Origin: Anthopleura xanthogrammica
Taxonomy: Eukaryota; Cnidaria; Anthozoa; Actiniaria; Actiniidae
Assembly: GCA_964019055.1 (NCBI GenBank)
Contig: OZ025208.1
Span: 10,632,597-10,696,596 of the forward strand
Direction of reading: 5' to 3'
Length of the DNA stretch: 64,000 nt
A model generated the notes under the pieces. It saw nothing but the letters and a program-made list of their open reading frames with translations, did not search any database and had not been told where the DNA came from. The stretch's first letter is position 1. Each line of letters begins with the position of its first letter. This document shows positions 10,974-23,230 of this stretch, one piece after another. A program made the position numbers and the translations under genes.

Positions 10974-13900
10974 GTAAGTATTAGAGTTCGATACGAGGAG
11001 CCTAGTTCACCAAATCATATTCCCAGGACAGGTCTGCAGAACATTTGACACATAACTGATCCTTCTCTTTGTTTCGTCAAGCCCGTCGCTAGGACATCGA
11101 ATGGGGGGGGGGGGGGGGGGGGGGTTGGAGGGGGGGTTCTTTTTTCTGCCGTATGACATTCCTTATGCATCCAGCTTTTCTCGCTGAAATTTGCGAATAC
11201 TGAGTAGGAGTAAGGAGGGGAGGGGAGGGGAGGGGAGGGGAGGGGAGGGGAGGGGAGGGGAGGGGAAGGGGGTCGTTTAAACCGCCGAAACGCCGAACCA
11301 CCGAACTCGGCTACGCCTCGGGAACATCGTCGTCTCGGGACCACAAAACACACTGTCTCAGTGAATAAGTGTTAACTATTAAGGGCTCAAAAGTAAAAGA
11401 ATTCGTCCAAAGTTAGACGTAAGTGCCAACATTAGAGAGCTTAAGATTCGCGTATTTTTCTCCCGCGAACGGCAAACGTGACCAAGTTTTCTTCGTTTTC
11501 CTGTATTTCACTTAACCTTTTGCAAACTTTCATAACAAAAAGAAATATTATTTTGTTTATCTACGACTTGGAGATTTTTGCGATTCCTTTCTACTAATTT
11601 TAAAGAACTTATCACTAGTCAACTGACGTTTCACGTTTGCCGTAAACAGGATTCTTAAACTCTCTATTATCTTGATTGACGGCAGTCTAAACTTCAGTTT
11701 GCAAACGAGACATCAAATTTCAGCGATAGTTATAACTTATTGCGATTTTGAGCCGCTAATAAGGGTTTATATTGGTGGCTAGTTGGGAGAAAATATTGGC
11801 GGCTCAAAATCGCAATAAGTTTTGTATCGCGATTTTTCTATCGCGCAGTAATTCTGAGCCGACAATACGGGTGTATATTGGCGGCTCTCTCCCGATCAAA
11901 CTTATAGGAGAATCGCGATACTGGTTATTATTCATCAACCGACACATTTTTCCTTGTATATTGCTCTTTCAGTGCACATCACGAAAAACGTGAAGATAGC
12001 AATCGCTGCGTTCCAAAGGCACACCTGTCTTCGTTTTGTACCTTATCAAAGTGGTATACACAGGAACTACATCACCTTCGGTTCGCGTGATGGGTATGAT
12101 ATACATTATACTTATTTTCAAAAAGTCATGAATCGTGCATGCCAAGCTTTATACCCGATAAAGCCTTCTTCATTAATATTCTTTATATAAAGAATACTAA
12201 TATCTTCATATAAAGAATACTAATGAATGAGGATCGATGAGTACTTCATACGGCTATTTCAAAAAACGTTGAATACTGAATGCTGTATATATACTGAATA
12301 GTGCATTCCAAGACCGAAATGCATTTTGGGTCATGTAATATTGTCTAAAGTAAAATGAATAATAATTATATATTCAGTTTATTTTTAGTGCATTTCATCC
12401 GAAACAATATACTAGCTACGATATAGAGAGCCAATCGCTTTGTCTTTTCCTATTTATTTCAAATTAATGAGACCCACAATGCTCTTGGTCTTGGAATGCA
12501 ATATTCACTATTCTTCAACATTCAATATTCAACGTTTTTTTAGCCGTATAAATTTCTTATCCTTATTAGTATTCTTTATATAAAGAATACTAATGAAGCA
12601 AACTTTTAACATGATAAAACACTCCTGTTCGTTTGTTAAACAGTACTTCATACGTTAGTCATCGGCAAAAAACTACAAGGCTGAGATTACTGAGAATATT
12701 CACAGATTTTAAGGTGAAACTTTAACTGATAAAAGATTTCAAAAGTCTGTTAATTGCTATCAAGCGTTTGAAACGTAAATGTTACTGCTATTTTCATAAA
12801 CATGCGACCTCAGTGGCTGCGAGCTGCACGCTTCAATTTAGTTTTTCGCTTCCGTCAATCAAAAATAATCAGTCGGTACCTTTTGTATTTTTGACTGGCG
12901 GCAGTGAAAAACCAAATTCCCACGGGAAACTCGCAACAACAGAGTTTGCATGTTTATGAAAAAACTGCAGTAATATCTATACCCATAACCCTCGCCTTAT
13001 TAAACTTTGTACCTTTTCAGGTAACTAACTTTATTGAAAATATTCCCTTCGTCGAAATAAGGCCAGGGTTGAAACAACTTTTACATGGGGTATATGTTTT
13101 TTCCTTTGAAGATATTTTCACCTTTTGGATTTTAGATGCTCTTCTAAGATTGGAAAACTACACTATAAACCTGGTCGCCAAACAGTCTCTATTGGTCCTG
13201 GGTGCAACAAGCCTGGTACAATTATACACGAACTGTTACATGCTTTAGGTATGTTATGTGTTATTTAAGTGCTCTACAAAAGAAGAAAACTGAAGTTCAT
13301 TGATGGATTATACGGACTTTTTTATCTTGGTGTCGTTATCGTGTCGTTGCACAGAGTATTGTATATAAATTGACGCAATTCTCCACTTCTTCGCTAGATT
13401 TATTTTGAGTAAAACGAACTACAACGTGTTTGAAACCCTTGAAGTCCAAGATAATAAGGTGTATGTGATGTTTTAATGGGCGCATGGCAAGTTACTTCTA
13501 TACTACATGTTTTGATCTCCAGGGTTTTTCCACGAACAAGCTCGTCCAGATCGCGATAAATATGTGTCAATCAAATGGGAGAATATCAAACCAGGTAAGA
13601 TCAGGCGCGGATAACGATGCCGTTCACTGCTTACTTACAGCCCTCCGCACCACTAAGAGGCAAATAAGGCAAGCCTATCACTGGCTGCCTGTGAATACCA
13701 CTCCCTGTCCAGGATATGCTTTTAATGATGCGGAAATAAGGCTCTCTGATTAGAAGCATAATTTTACACTCTATATACTATGTCTGTGAACCAATATTTC
13801 CCAATATTAGTTTGTTTTCACAAGCAATCAAACAACAGTATATAGTTGTAAAGGGCAAAAATATTCTCCAAATCTATGTCAAACGAAAGATTTGTTTTTG

Positions 13901-16900
13901 GAAGAATTTTGGAAGCTTCTATTTTACTGGGCTCCCTTCTGAAATTATTTGTACTGGAATCTTATAACCTTATGTTTGCTTACAGGCATGGAAGATCAGT
14001 TTAGTAAATCTGACTGGAGAGACATAGACCAAGTGGGTATGGATTACGATTACCAGTCCATCATGCACTATGGTCGACATGCATTCACGAAAAATGGAAA
14101 ACCTACCATCGTAGCTATTGGAAACAAAAATAGAAAATTCGGGAATAAGGAGGATCGCTTAAGTACAAAAGATATCATTGAAATTAACGCTCTGTACGAC
14201 TGCCAAAGTAAGTACATAAATGATGTAACTTGCAAAGAAACAGCCGCTTTGCAAGCTTAGAGCAATTTCATATGCATGAGTGAGACGTACTGACGGTGGG
14301 GTGTCGATTGTCCGGAATGTAGGCTTCAAGGGGTGAGATTCTTGAGATGGGCCGTTTTGGATGAAAGGGGCGAGGTGTTTCAGTTTTAGACGCGGTATTC
14401 GGAAAGTGCCCAGTCTTGCAGAATGTCAGTTGTCAGAAGTGAAGTTGGCGAAAAAGGTACCAGAGTCTCGGCAAGAAAGTAGAGATGAATAATTTTTCCT
14501 TTCCTTGACTTTATTTTGAATAATTTTTCCTTTCCTTGACTTTATTTTGAACGTGTTTGCTTTCAGCTACAAGGTACGGTTGGACCAAGTGGTCTGAGTT
14601 TACACCATGTGATAAAGAATGTTACAGGTCAAGAGAACGTTATTGCTACCATAGTGGAAATCCCAAAAGCTGTGGAGGCAATGTTAATGCGTACGGTATT
14701 GAGAATGATAGACGAAAGTGTTCGAGAAGGGAGTGTCTGGGTAAGTTTATACAGTCATTGTCAAAAAGGTTGTCCTGTAAAAAAAAGATCAAAAGTTTCA
14801 AACTCTACAAATTGAGTAACAATGAACAGAGAATAATAATTATTATCTCTACTTATACAATGATTGCTGGTATCGAGCATTTAGAGCGAGTGCATTAGGT
14901 GTCACGTAACATTTCTTTTGGTCTAAATGTCTTTTTTGGTGGACAACATTAATGACATTGACTGTATGTAAATAAAGCAACAAAATGAGGGAACACATCT
15001 TATTTTTCCCAAATCCTGTTTATCTACCTCTTTCAAGTTCGCTTGAGCTAAGTTTACAAGACAAGCTACGTTGGACTTGATAGAATAAATTAAATGTATA
15101 AGAATACATCAAGAATCAATTTGAAACATTGCACTCTCCCTTCAGTCCCCTTAATACGGAATGGTACGTCTACTAGTTCACAGTTTCTTTTTTTTGGCCT
15201 AGTTTCCTAGAATAAAAAGTAATTTCGGAAAAAAATTTTGGGACACGTGGTAGTTCCCTTCCCTTGCCAGTGGCATTGACATCATACATCAAAGAAAAGA
15301 AGGCTCGACCCGAAATTGTTAGGGGGCGGCCGCCCATCCCCACGCCCATTCCTCGCTACGCCACTGCCTAGTTTACATTATTACTGTCATAAAGACGTAA
15401 TTAGAAGAAGGGAGAGTGTTGGGAGATGGGAGAGTAGCATAAGCGCGCGCCAAACAGAATAAAACAGTCAGCTAGCAAAAAGAGCACTTATAACCGAGTG
15501 CTTTACGGAAACATAACGTAACATACCACGCAGCGTCATGTTTCTGACCACCCAACCATCATCCTGTATACTACACATTCGGACTATACAAATCCTGAAA
15601 TATTTTTTAGGAAGGAATGCAGTCCATGGTCACTGGGGTCACTGGAGTGCATGGACTACTTGCAGTGCTACTTGCGATGAAGGAGCGCGAAGACGAACAA
15701 GGCAGTGTAACAACCCGGCTCCATCTAAGTATGGTAAACCATGTCAAGGAAAAGCAAAGGAAGATGAACTTTGTACCAAAGGGAGGTGCCATTTAGGTGA
15801 ATACCATTAATGTATCATATCATTGCTTACATTCATACTGAAAGTCACTAGAGAGGTGTGCGAGCTATCGGAATGCAATAATGGCCGCTATTGACTTTCA
15901 GAAATAAAAACTAATCTTTAAAAATTAGCACCACCATCAGAAAGAGCATGCAAAAATATGTATTTTTGGAAAGTTTTATTTCTATATATTGAATTCCAGT
16001 GAAGTTATTTGGAATCAAATATGCAGAGATTCGTATGTGTTCAGTCAACTGGGGACTGAATAGCATCGTTCTGGTGTTTTTCTAGTGTAAATTTTTTTAT
16101 AAAATTCTATAAATTCTCATAACTTGACAAGAGTTTAATATTACCTCAAATTTTCTAACTTTGCTGATATCATTCTAATAATCTATAATCTTAATGTAGT
16201 GAATATGATAATGAAGTGGCGGCCATTCCTTCCGCCTTATTTTCAGTCGCATGTATTGTTGTTATCATTGGTATGTAATTATCGTGCGCGTATATATAGT
16301 AACCCCGTACTTTTAAATTCAAGGTAATGATGATACTGAGTTTGAGAATCCAAGTCGTCCTTTTGGAATGTGGAAAAACAAACACGGCACGAAGCTGGCA
16401 TGGATCAGACACCAGTACTATACCAAGACCAAAGATACTGGTCCCATGGATGACCACACCAAAGGAACAGGTAGGCAAAGCAAAAACACTGAGATATCCG
16501 GCTGGACCCGGTTGTACGAACGGTGAATGGCGCTATCCGATGGATAAATCCTTAAGCCATTAATCCGTCGGATAGCGCTATTCAACCTTCGTACAACAAG
16601 GCCCTGGAAGACAGGCGCTGCTTTCCAGTAATGGATCACCATATTCGAAATAAGATGTGACCGTTCCGTTTGACACAATTTACATACAGTGAAATCCCGT
16701 TAATACACGGACACAAAGTGGACCAAAGAAAGTGTCTTGAGAGTAACTGAAGTACAATCCAGTGTGGCAAGAGCTGAAGTGTCTGTATTAACAGGGAGTC
16801 CATACTGAAAGGGCCGATTGAAGAATAAAATTGATGGCCGGGGTAAAAATAAGTGTTCTGTGTAATACCAAGCCGGGGTGAGAAACCAAACCTAGAGAAA

Positions 16901-19623
16901 CTCCTCCATTTACCGAATTCCAGTGTTTCAAGTTTTACTATACCATGTATGGAGATACGATGGGATCTTTACACGTTCGACTGTATCGACCAGGATTACG
17001 AACTAAAATGATCTTTTCCAAGAATGGGAATCAGGGCAAACCATGGCATTTGGGAACGGCAACCATTGAAGCAAAGACGACGTTTTCTGTAAGTTACGCC
17101 GGCAGTTTAGATAGGAATTAATGCTTTTTAATATTCCCAATTTCTATAGCTATATTTGCGTTTGCAGTTTCGATTCTCTGTCATTTCGTCTATTGTCTAC
17201 TGAAAAGTTGTTCGTAATGTTTAATAGTTATAATCTATTCGTGATGCAAGTTTTGTTTCGGCTTCTATTAATTTTTGAGAGTTGTATAAAAGAATGCCAA
17301 CTGCTGATGAAGATGGTGGTGATGGTGATGATTATGATACCTGATAATTACATTGATATAGTCCCTTTCACAGTTCCCTGCACCATCTTGTAAGGTAGCC
17401 GTGCCTTTGCATCGAAGCGATACGGACGGTGAACTTGCAATGATAGAGACATGTAAATAATTGTACAAGGTGTTAAAAAAGGTCTCTATCATTGCAAGCT
17501 CATCTCATGTCTTGCTTCGATGCAAAGGCACGGCTATCATTCAAAATGGCGCAGGGAACTGTGAAAGAGACTATTGCATCATAGACTAGACTGCATTTAA
17601 GGTTTAACTATTATATAACTTTGAGGTATAGGCGGGAAAACCCCAATTTCATCATATCTCACATTTAATTCTATTTCATTTTCAGCTCGAGATAGTTGCT
17701 AAAGTTGGCAAAACAGGCTACTCTGACATCGCCATCGACGACGTCTATATCGATGATGGCAAATGTTGTAAGTATCAAACTTATCCTTCTTATCTCATTC
17801 GTTTTCCCGCTCTACCCCAATTTTTATTTTCAAATGTCCCAAATGTCAGAGAAAGTCTTTTATACACATATCTAATTGGAATTCAGCCTAGCCTGTTTTT
17901 GGTAGAACTTGGAAAACTTTCCAATCAAGTAACGTCCTAACAAACTCTACTTACATTTGATTTGAAGTCCAGGAATCGAACCCGAGACCCCAGAAGTGAG
18001 CTCGACAGGCTAGCTGCACCACTGCTACTACACCACCTTTGTTTCCCTTTTCGAGCTTGTATTATATTTTCATGGCTGTTTCTTTTCCTTTTCTCCCAGC
18101 TTGTCAAGATAAATACCAGCAGTGTAAAAAGTGGTCAGCAAAAGGAGAATGTAAAACCAACAAAGCATGGATGAAGAAGAATTGTCCAAGAAGCTGTGTT
18201 TGTGGGCGTAAGTACAAACAAATGTTGATACATTGTGGAATAATGCAGAATAATTCATCCTAATATCTTTTTGATTTTCTTTGGATTCACAGCCAACGCT
18301 GTATGTAAAGACTCCAATAAGGTTCAGTGTCCATTGTGGGCGAAGAAGGGAGAATGTGAGAAGAACAAAATCTTCATGGAGAAACATTGTCCAAGAAGCT
18401 GTAAAGTTTGTGAACGTATGTACAAGCACGTGTGCTACACATGATCCTTTGTGAAATAATTGACTCTGACATCTTTTTGATTTTCTTTGGATTCACAGCT
18501 TCTAAAAATAACGTAATACCACCCAAAGAATGTAAAGACTCCAATACGGTTCAGTGTCCATTGTGGGCGAAGAATGGAGAATGCGAGAAAACCAAAATCT
18601 TCATGGAGAAACATTGTCCAAGAAGCTGTAAAGTCAGTTGTGAACGTATGTACAAGCACGTGTTCTACTTTGTGAAATAATTGACTCTGACATCTTTTTG
18701 ATTTTCTTTGGATTCACAGCTTCTAAAAATAACGTAATACCACCCAAAGAATGTAAAGATTCCAATACGGTTCAGTGTCCATTGTGGGCGAAGAATGGAG
18801 AATGCGAGAAAACCAAAATCTTCATGGAGAAACATTGTCCAAGAAGCTGTAAAGTCAGTTGTGAACGTATGTACAAGCACGTGTTCTTACACATTTTCCT
18901 TTGTGAAATAATTGACTCTGACATCTTTTTGATTTTCTTTGGATTCACAGCTTCTAAAAATAACGTAATACCACCCAAAGAATGTAAAGATTCCAATACG
19001 GTTCAGTGTCCATTGTGGGCGAAGAATGGAGAATGCGAGAAGAACAAAATCTTCATGGAGAAACAATGTCCAAGAAGCTGTAAAGTCAGTTGTGAATGTA
19101 TGTACAAGCACGTGTTCTACTTTGTGAAATAATTGACTCTGACATCTTTTTGATTTGTTTTGTTGAAGCTTTTTTTACGTACAAAAACTACACAGTTTTG
19201 TTAATCAAACTATTTCTGATGCAAATGTATGTAATTGTCTGTTGCCTCAATCATTTTCAGCTTCATGCAAAGACAAACACAAAGACTGTCCTAAATGGGC
19301 TTTGAAGAGCGAGTGTACAATGAAGAACAAAAAATGGATGCAAGGAAACTGCGAAAAAAGCTGCAATGTTTGTGGTAAGTGACGTCATTTTTATCACGTG
19401 AGTCAAGGTCATGACCTCATTTAAACGTTGGCATTGTGGCATCATATACCATGCTTTTTGTTCTGTCAATTTATTTTCCTATAAGTTTTTTCTGCTTGTT
19501 GTTTCAGTTTGTGCTGACAACAACCCAAAGTGCAGCAAGTGGGCTGAGATTGGCGAATGTAAAGCTAACCCGGTCTACATGGACGTCAACTGCAAGAAAA
19601 GCTGCAACAAGTGCAGTGCATAG
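8895..19623 (+). CDS. Gene B: astacin metalloprotease with TSP1, MAM and seven ShK domains
   Basis: A complete secreted astacin gene of 20 exons, about 893 aa if the in-frame acceptor at 16896-16897 is used for the damaged MAM exon. Order: signal peptide ([21 protein letters not shown]), propeptide, furin-like RTKR/NAV site, catalytic domain, TSP1, TSP1, MAM, ShK x7, stop TAG at 19621-19623. Start chosen because the hydrophobic leader begins there and the same leader opens gene C. All exon junctions keep frame under GT..AG. Two features stand out: the second MAM exon lacks its first third, and the ShK tail is the longest of the four paralogues. The protease is probably made as a secreted zymogen. 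If the MAM damage unfolds the protein, B could be a young pseudogene, but no other exon is broken. Confidence 0.85.
10377..10533. repeat. 33-bp direct repeats flanking a 91-bp insert
   Basis: Perfect copies at 10377-10409 and 10501-10533 (TTCTGAGCTGCACC...). The 91 bp between them contains a core (about 10439-10492: TTTAAATCC ... TCCCCCCTTAA) that recurs at 59809-59870, also between long direct repeats. Intron of gene B. Confidence 0.85.
11103..11270. repeat. Poly-G tract and (GGGGA)n array
   Basis: A run of about 22 G at 11103-11124, then a GGGGA pentamer array at about 11213-11270, in a gene B intron. Both could form G-quadruplexes on the + strand. Minus-strand ORFs over the tract (Pro/Leu/Ser repeats) are artefacts. 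Confidence 0.93.
11430..11675. mobile_element. Foldback element (MITE-like)
   Basis: Left arm near 11433-11480 (TTAGAGAGCTTAAGATTC, then ACGGCAAACGTGAC) matches the reverse complement of 11628-11672 (TTTCACGTTTGCCGT, then ATTCTTAAACTCTCTA). About 240 bp, no coding capacity, in a gene B intron. Confidence 0.7.
11734..11821. repeat. Inverted repeat
   Basis: AACTTATTGCGATTTTGAGCC at 11734 is answered by its reverse complement ending at 11821. Related GCGGCTC/ATCGCGAT pieces continue to about 11920, suggesting a nested foldback. Intron of gene B. Confidence 0.75.
11973..14207 (+). CDS. Gene B catalytic domain exons
   Basis: Exons 11973-12093, 13136-13248, 13523-13594 and 13986-14207. The zinc motif reads [19 protein letters not shown] across the intron and the Met-turn is SIMHY. 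Phe replaces the Trp seen at GFWHE in genes A, C and D; this aromatic swap should be tolerated. The domain closes with ALYDCQ. Confidence 0.87.
12170..12600. mobile_element. Large foldback element with palindromic ends
   Basis: Both ends carry the palindrome ATTCTTTATATAAAGAAT, followed inward by long inverted arms (CATACGGCTATTTCAAAAAA; GTGCATTCCAAGACC) that pair with the reverse complement of 12490-12555. About 430 bp, in a gene B intron. Confidence 0.75.
12866..12970. repeat. Interspersed repeat, copy 1
   Basis: Contains TTTTTGACTGGC and GCAGTGAAAAA..CAAATTCC..ACGGG..CTCGCAAC, matching 33770-33850 in the C-D spacer in the same orientation. Family unknown. Confidence 0.6.
14567..15796 (+). 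CDS. Gene B TSP1 repeats 1 and 2
   Basis: Exons 14567-14740 (174 bp) and 15611-15796 (186 bp), the same lengths as in A, C and D. Motifs are [15 protein letters not shown] and [16 protein letters not shown] direct repeat of about 40 bp (TAATTTTTCCTTTCCTTGAC) occurs twice just before the first of these exons. Confidence 0.87.
16324..17767 (+). CDS. Gene B MAM domain exons
   Basis: Exons 16324-16470, about 16898-17088 and 17686-17767. The outer two are intact ([28 protein letters not shown]). The middle one lacks roughly the first 30 codons present in A, C and D. The intron before it holds a palindrome (16511-16597), and the intron after it holds a MITE (17358-17574). Confidence 0.75.
16511..16597. 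repeat. Palindromic element
   Basis: Arms 16511-16544 (GTTGTACGAACGGTGAATGG...) and 16561-16597 are imperfect reverse complements with GGATAGCGC-type cores. It lies in the gene B intron just before the damaged MAM exon. Confidence 0.75.
16891..16916 (+). other. Propeptide-exon fragment fused to MAM exon 2 (gene B)
   Basis: These 26 bases match the gene C propeptide exon at 23115-23140 with two differences (they end CATTTACCGAA, as in the LEELLHLPK coding region). They run directly into the conserved MAM sequence at GAATTC. The fragment is in a different frame from the propeptide reading; using AG at 16896-16897 as acceptor gives a MAM frame that starts ETPPFTEF. Confidence 0.7.
17358..17574. 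mobile_element. MITE with about 25-bp terminal inverted repeats
   Basis: Starts ATAGTCCCTTTCACAGTTCC and ends GGAACTGTGAAAGAGACTAT. Inner arms also pair (CGTGCCTTTGCATCGAAGC; CAATGATAGAGAC). A half copy lies at 48701-48789 in gene D. Intron between MAM exons 2 and 3 of gene B. Confidence 0.85.
17960..18042 (-). mobile_element. tRNA-like SINE head (gene B)
   Basis: The minus strand shows a B-box-like GGTTCGATTCC and an upstream tRNA-like 5' half (GGTGGTGTAGTAGCAGTGG). It occupies the MAM3-ShK1 intron, matching 5425-5500 in gene A and a degraded piece at about 29565-29625 in gene C. No match was seen in gene D. Confidence 0.6.
18100..19097 (+). CDS. Gene B ShK domains 1-5
   Basis: Exons 18100-18207, 18293-18415, 18499-18645, 18720-18866 and 18951-19097. 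ShK 3-5 are almost identical, each starting [12 protein letters not shown] and carrying a 3-bp insertion that gives SCKVSCE in place of SCKVCE. The introns between them are near identical too. The following intron keeps a decayed copy of the repeat-unit acceptor near 19130-19170, evidence of a lost unit. Confidence 0.87.
19261..19623 (+). CDS. Gene B ShK domains 6-7 and stop
   Basis: Exons 19261-19374 ([17 protein letters not shown]) and 19508-19623 ([17 protein letters not shown] ... NKCSA, TAG). They are more diverged from ShK 2-5 than those are from one another, so they represent separate ancestral modules. The first corresponds to the dead exon of gene A. Confidence 0.88.
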
Positions 19624-20540
19624 TGAGATGGAAGAAAAGTACGTCTTGCGTGATCACACCACGGCGTCCATGTTGGAATAGAAGATAAATGATCCAGTAA
19701 ACCTTTTTCACCCATTTTATATAATTCTTTCCTATGCAAAATGACTGATTTCATTGCTTCAGTCTTCCTTCCTTTCATTCATGCCTTCCTGTTCATTTGT
19801 GTTTATGTTGTTTCTAGTTCTAAAATGAAGGTTTAAATTAATTGAATAATTTTAAACATTTTTTGACCTTGTGCATTACAGCACTGCGAACTGAAAATGT
19901 TTAAATATAACCTGATTTTAAAAGGTGACAGAAAAAAATAATACAAAATACAAAAAACTTAAGCTAATGCTTTTTTTTCAACTAGAAATAATTAAAACTT
20001 TAAATAACATTTTATAAGGAAACTGTCATCGTAATCGCCATAATCATGCAAGCAAAATAAAGAAATGGCAGCTCAGTTCAGAATCCGAGTGATTTTAGCT
20101 GAAAAAATGCTCATCTTTCGAAGTGCCTCGTGTAAAGCTCGGAAACTCTTGCTGAGGCAGACGATACTGAGTCTTAAGAAATCTGTGTTTTTTCTTTGAC
20201 TGAATGTTTAACTAATATAACAAAGGTATTAATGTTACTGTCTAACTCGACGGGAAGTGCTGAGAGTAAACCAAAGAATCCGTTGTCCAAAACAAAGGAT
20301 GAAAAAGTGAAACGAAAAAAATATTTCTTTTTTGGTGATTGTACACATCCGTCATGCCATTTTGATTACATTAATCAAAGGGCATCCGATTTATCAGACA
20401 AGTTTCCTAGCATGTTCTGGCTGCGGCGCAAACCTCCTGTAGATTAGTTTTGTTTCGACCTAGAACAGATAAAAGATTGTGGGTGGTGTCTGATGTCAAA
20501 TTGGCTGTTGAATATCAATCGATATTATTGGCTGTTTCTT
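19624..20540. other. Intergenic spacer B-C
   Basis: Starts with a 3' flank that matches the one downstream of gene A (GTGAGATGGAAGAAAAGTACG and on). From about 20210 it resembles the duplicated upstream block of gene B. No coding exon seen. Confidence 0.75.
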
Positions 20541-20686
20541 GATACTGGTCCACTTGAATCACTCCGTACAACATTACTTATATCATTGATATTTGACATA
20601 GTCATAATAATAAGCCGTAGTCAAACAGAAGCCCCACTAAGGTCAGTGGTTCAGTTGCTCACTACAGTGTCGATACAGTGGTCAGA
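20541..20686 (+). promoter_or_regulatory. Gene C promoter / 5' UTR region
   Basis: Conserved with 8741-8894 upstream of gene B, ending directly at the start codon. Selection and recent duplication cannot be told apart from two copies. Confidence 0.5.
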
Positions 20687-23230
20687 ATGCATTTTTCCCT
20701 GGTTATATTTGTGATGGTTGAGATTCTCAGTTCTGAATTCACCACCGCTAAACCAAGGACAGACCCTGACTTGCTCAACCTTGCAGATAATGAAGGTAAG
20801 TGTAGCACTGACTTGCTAAGATAAAATTTACTAGTGTGCTAGCTGATATCAACAGCATAATCACTGATACAAACTCTTTATCGAAATCCACACGTTTTTC
20901 CGTTTCAACATCATAAATGGGATATTGCTATTGCTATATACGATATACTAGAAGGCTATAGGGTGATTTTTTTTACCAAAAGGTCCAAAACCATATTGAT
21001 TAAATAGTTCCAACCGTCAAAATCAGTCAGTGATGTTCCTTCGAACGCTTGATTCTCCTGTTACTTTAATTTTTTTGATTTAAAAAAAACTTAACTGATC
21101 TTTTATGAGACACTTTACAATAGTGTAATATTCATTATGCAGAAATATCTCAGTTGTTTCATGTTCAAATATTTATTCTGTTTTATCTTAATTAGTTACT
21201 CAATTAAAATAAGGTACATTTAGTACTTTTCGGCGTTTTTATTTCAAAACCTAACTACTACGATCTTATTCGAATCCTGTCCAGTGGAAAAAGTAACTGC
21301 CATAGGCGAATTGCCAGCGATCTAATTTGAATGCATGATGGCATTCCCATTGTTCAATTGCCAGTAAAGTTCGGATCACTCGACGTCTGGATGTACGAAA
21401 CTACAGAAATGGCATCGAATTTCACACAAGTTTGTTAAAATTTTATTCATGGTGAAATAAGAATTTATGCCAGAATATCGTACAATTCTGAGTAAAAATT
21501 GATAAGTATTTTCAGCCAATCAATTGCTTGGCGCGAACGTAATTTGGCAAACAAATACAGCAGTGAAGCAAACGTGGTAAGTTTGTTGACAGGGCCGAAA
21601 AACTTTATTAACTTATTGCGACATAATGATATAAAGTATACACATATTGTGTGTCCAGGGGCAGACTCAATGAAATATTTGCTTACCGTGAAACAATTGT
21701 TTCTTAGCTTATTAAAGTAGCGCACTCCTTCAGTTAAGAAAAATAAACAGACAGAAGATTGGGGTACTTGCTTAATGAACGAGATACCGGTTATGTAATT
21801 AATCTTGTGATAAAAAGAATCCACCGGCAACTGCATCTAGCCTTGATGATGAAGTCTCATATGGTCTATGGTAACTTTAACTTTAACTTTATATGGAATA
21901 TTTAAAACCATGTTTTTATAGAGCCTCAACAAGTGAGAGAAGATCCTGACATCGAGAAGATTGCCAACAGAGGTAACTAGTTTAATTACAAGCCAAACAT
22001 ATGAGTTTATTGTTCAAATAATAATGATGGAAACTACGTTAACTAATTGGATTTTTTGCGACCAAAGAAAAAAAACACTTGCCATCAGTCATATTTTATT
22101 GTGTGGAAGCAATTTTCGATAATAAACCCAACTCGTCTGGAAAAATGAAAACTGGCGGTAAAAATATTACCGAACATTGCTTAGCCAACGAAAAAGATAA
22201 CTCAAAACATAACCGGATCTTGAGCCCGTCTGCATGAGCAAAAGAGGCTAAAGACTGAGAGAAAAGCGCGTGCAGTTTTTTATTTAGGGATGGGGATAGA
22301 TTATAACCAATAGAATGCGATAAGGAGAGTATTTTGTGAGCAGACAAATAAAAAAGACTCATAGATAATTGAAAGTTAACATTTCAGACAAGCAAAAATT
22401 AAGATGGCACAGAAAATTCATTCGATGTAGTTCTTGAGTTTCCTTAAATTTTATCATTGTTTTGCAGAATATGAGACAGTACACGGTAGGATTCTGGCTG
22501 TCAACATGGCTCACTTGGAGAAAAGGAAAAAGGCTCTGAGAGACCAGGAAACAAAAGGAACCGCAAACGAAACGAACATTTTTGACAACATCGAGAAGGA
22601 TAACGAAGGTAAGTTACCTGCAGATCCAGGTAAGGTTGCACCCTTTTCTGCCAAGGATTTTGCTCGAAAATGTGAAACATAAAATCAATCTGCATTACTT
22701 TTCATTAATTTCAAAGGCGATCTCCCTAGCCTGCGTGGCCAGGCTCCTCGTGGGGATTGAATCCCCCACGAGGAGCCTCCCCCAATCCCCCACGAGGAGC
22801 CTGGCCATGCAGGCTACGATCTCCCTCGAAACTCGCTTTTAATTCTGATCCCTAGTCCCTATTCCTGTATGTTGAGCTTTGTGATGCACATATATTTTTC
22901 CGGCGATATATATACAATGTTGAAAAAGGTTGCGCATGACTATCTTCTAGAATACAGCAAAAGCCTTTTCATAGTCAGAGCAGTACTAGTGCAGTATTAC
23001 GTTCTTTGCTTGTTGTAAAAGATTATGGTTAAAACTGATTCTCCTAAAATTCACTAAATCCACAGCTCACTATATAGAAGGTCTGTATCAAGGAGATATC
23101 ATTGTGGATGAAGACCTAGAGGAACTCCTTCATTTACCGAAGCAAACAAGAACGAAGAGGAATGCCGTTCGATCGAGGAAACGACTTTGGCAATCAAGAA
23201 TAATCCCCTACAGACTCCCTTCTTATATGA
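20687..23230 (+). CDS. Gene C signal peptide and propeptide exons
   Basis: Exons 20687-20795, 21922-21972, 22468-22608 and 23066-23230. Includes [16 protein letters not shown], the YQGD switch motif and [19 protein letters not shown] with the furin-like RTKR site. Introns hold an inverted-repeat cluster with GTGGCCAGGCTCCTCG at about 22730-22816. Confidence 0.87.

Noticed and set aside
11015..11353. Proline-rich minus-strand ORFs
   Set aside because: Produced by the poly-G and GGGGA arrays within a gene B intron.
5551..19623. ShK domains as stand-alone channel toxins
   Set aside because: The ShK exons are spliced, phase-matched modules of large proteases. None has its own signal peptide or start.
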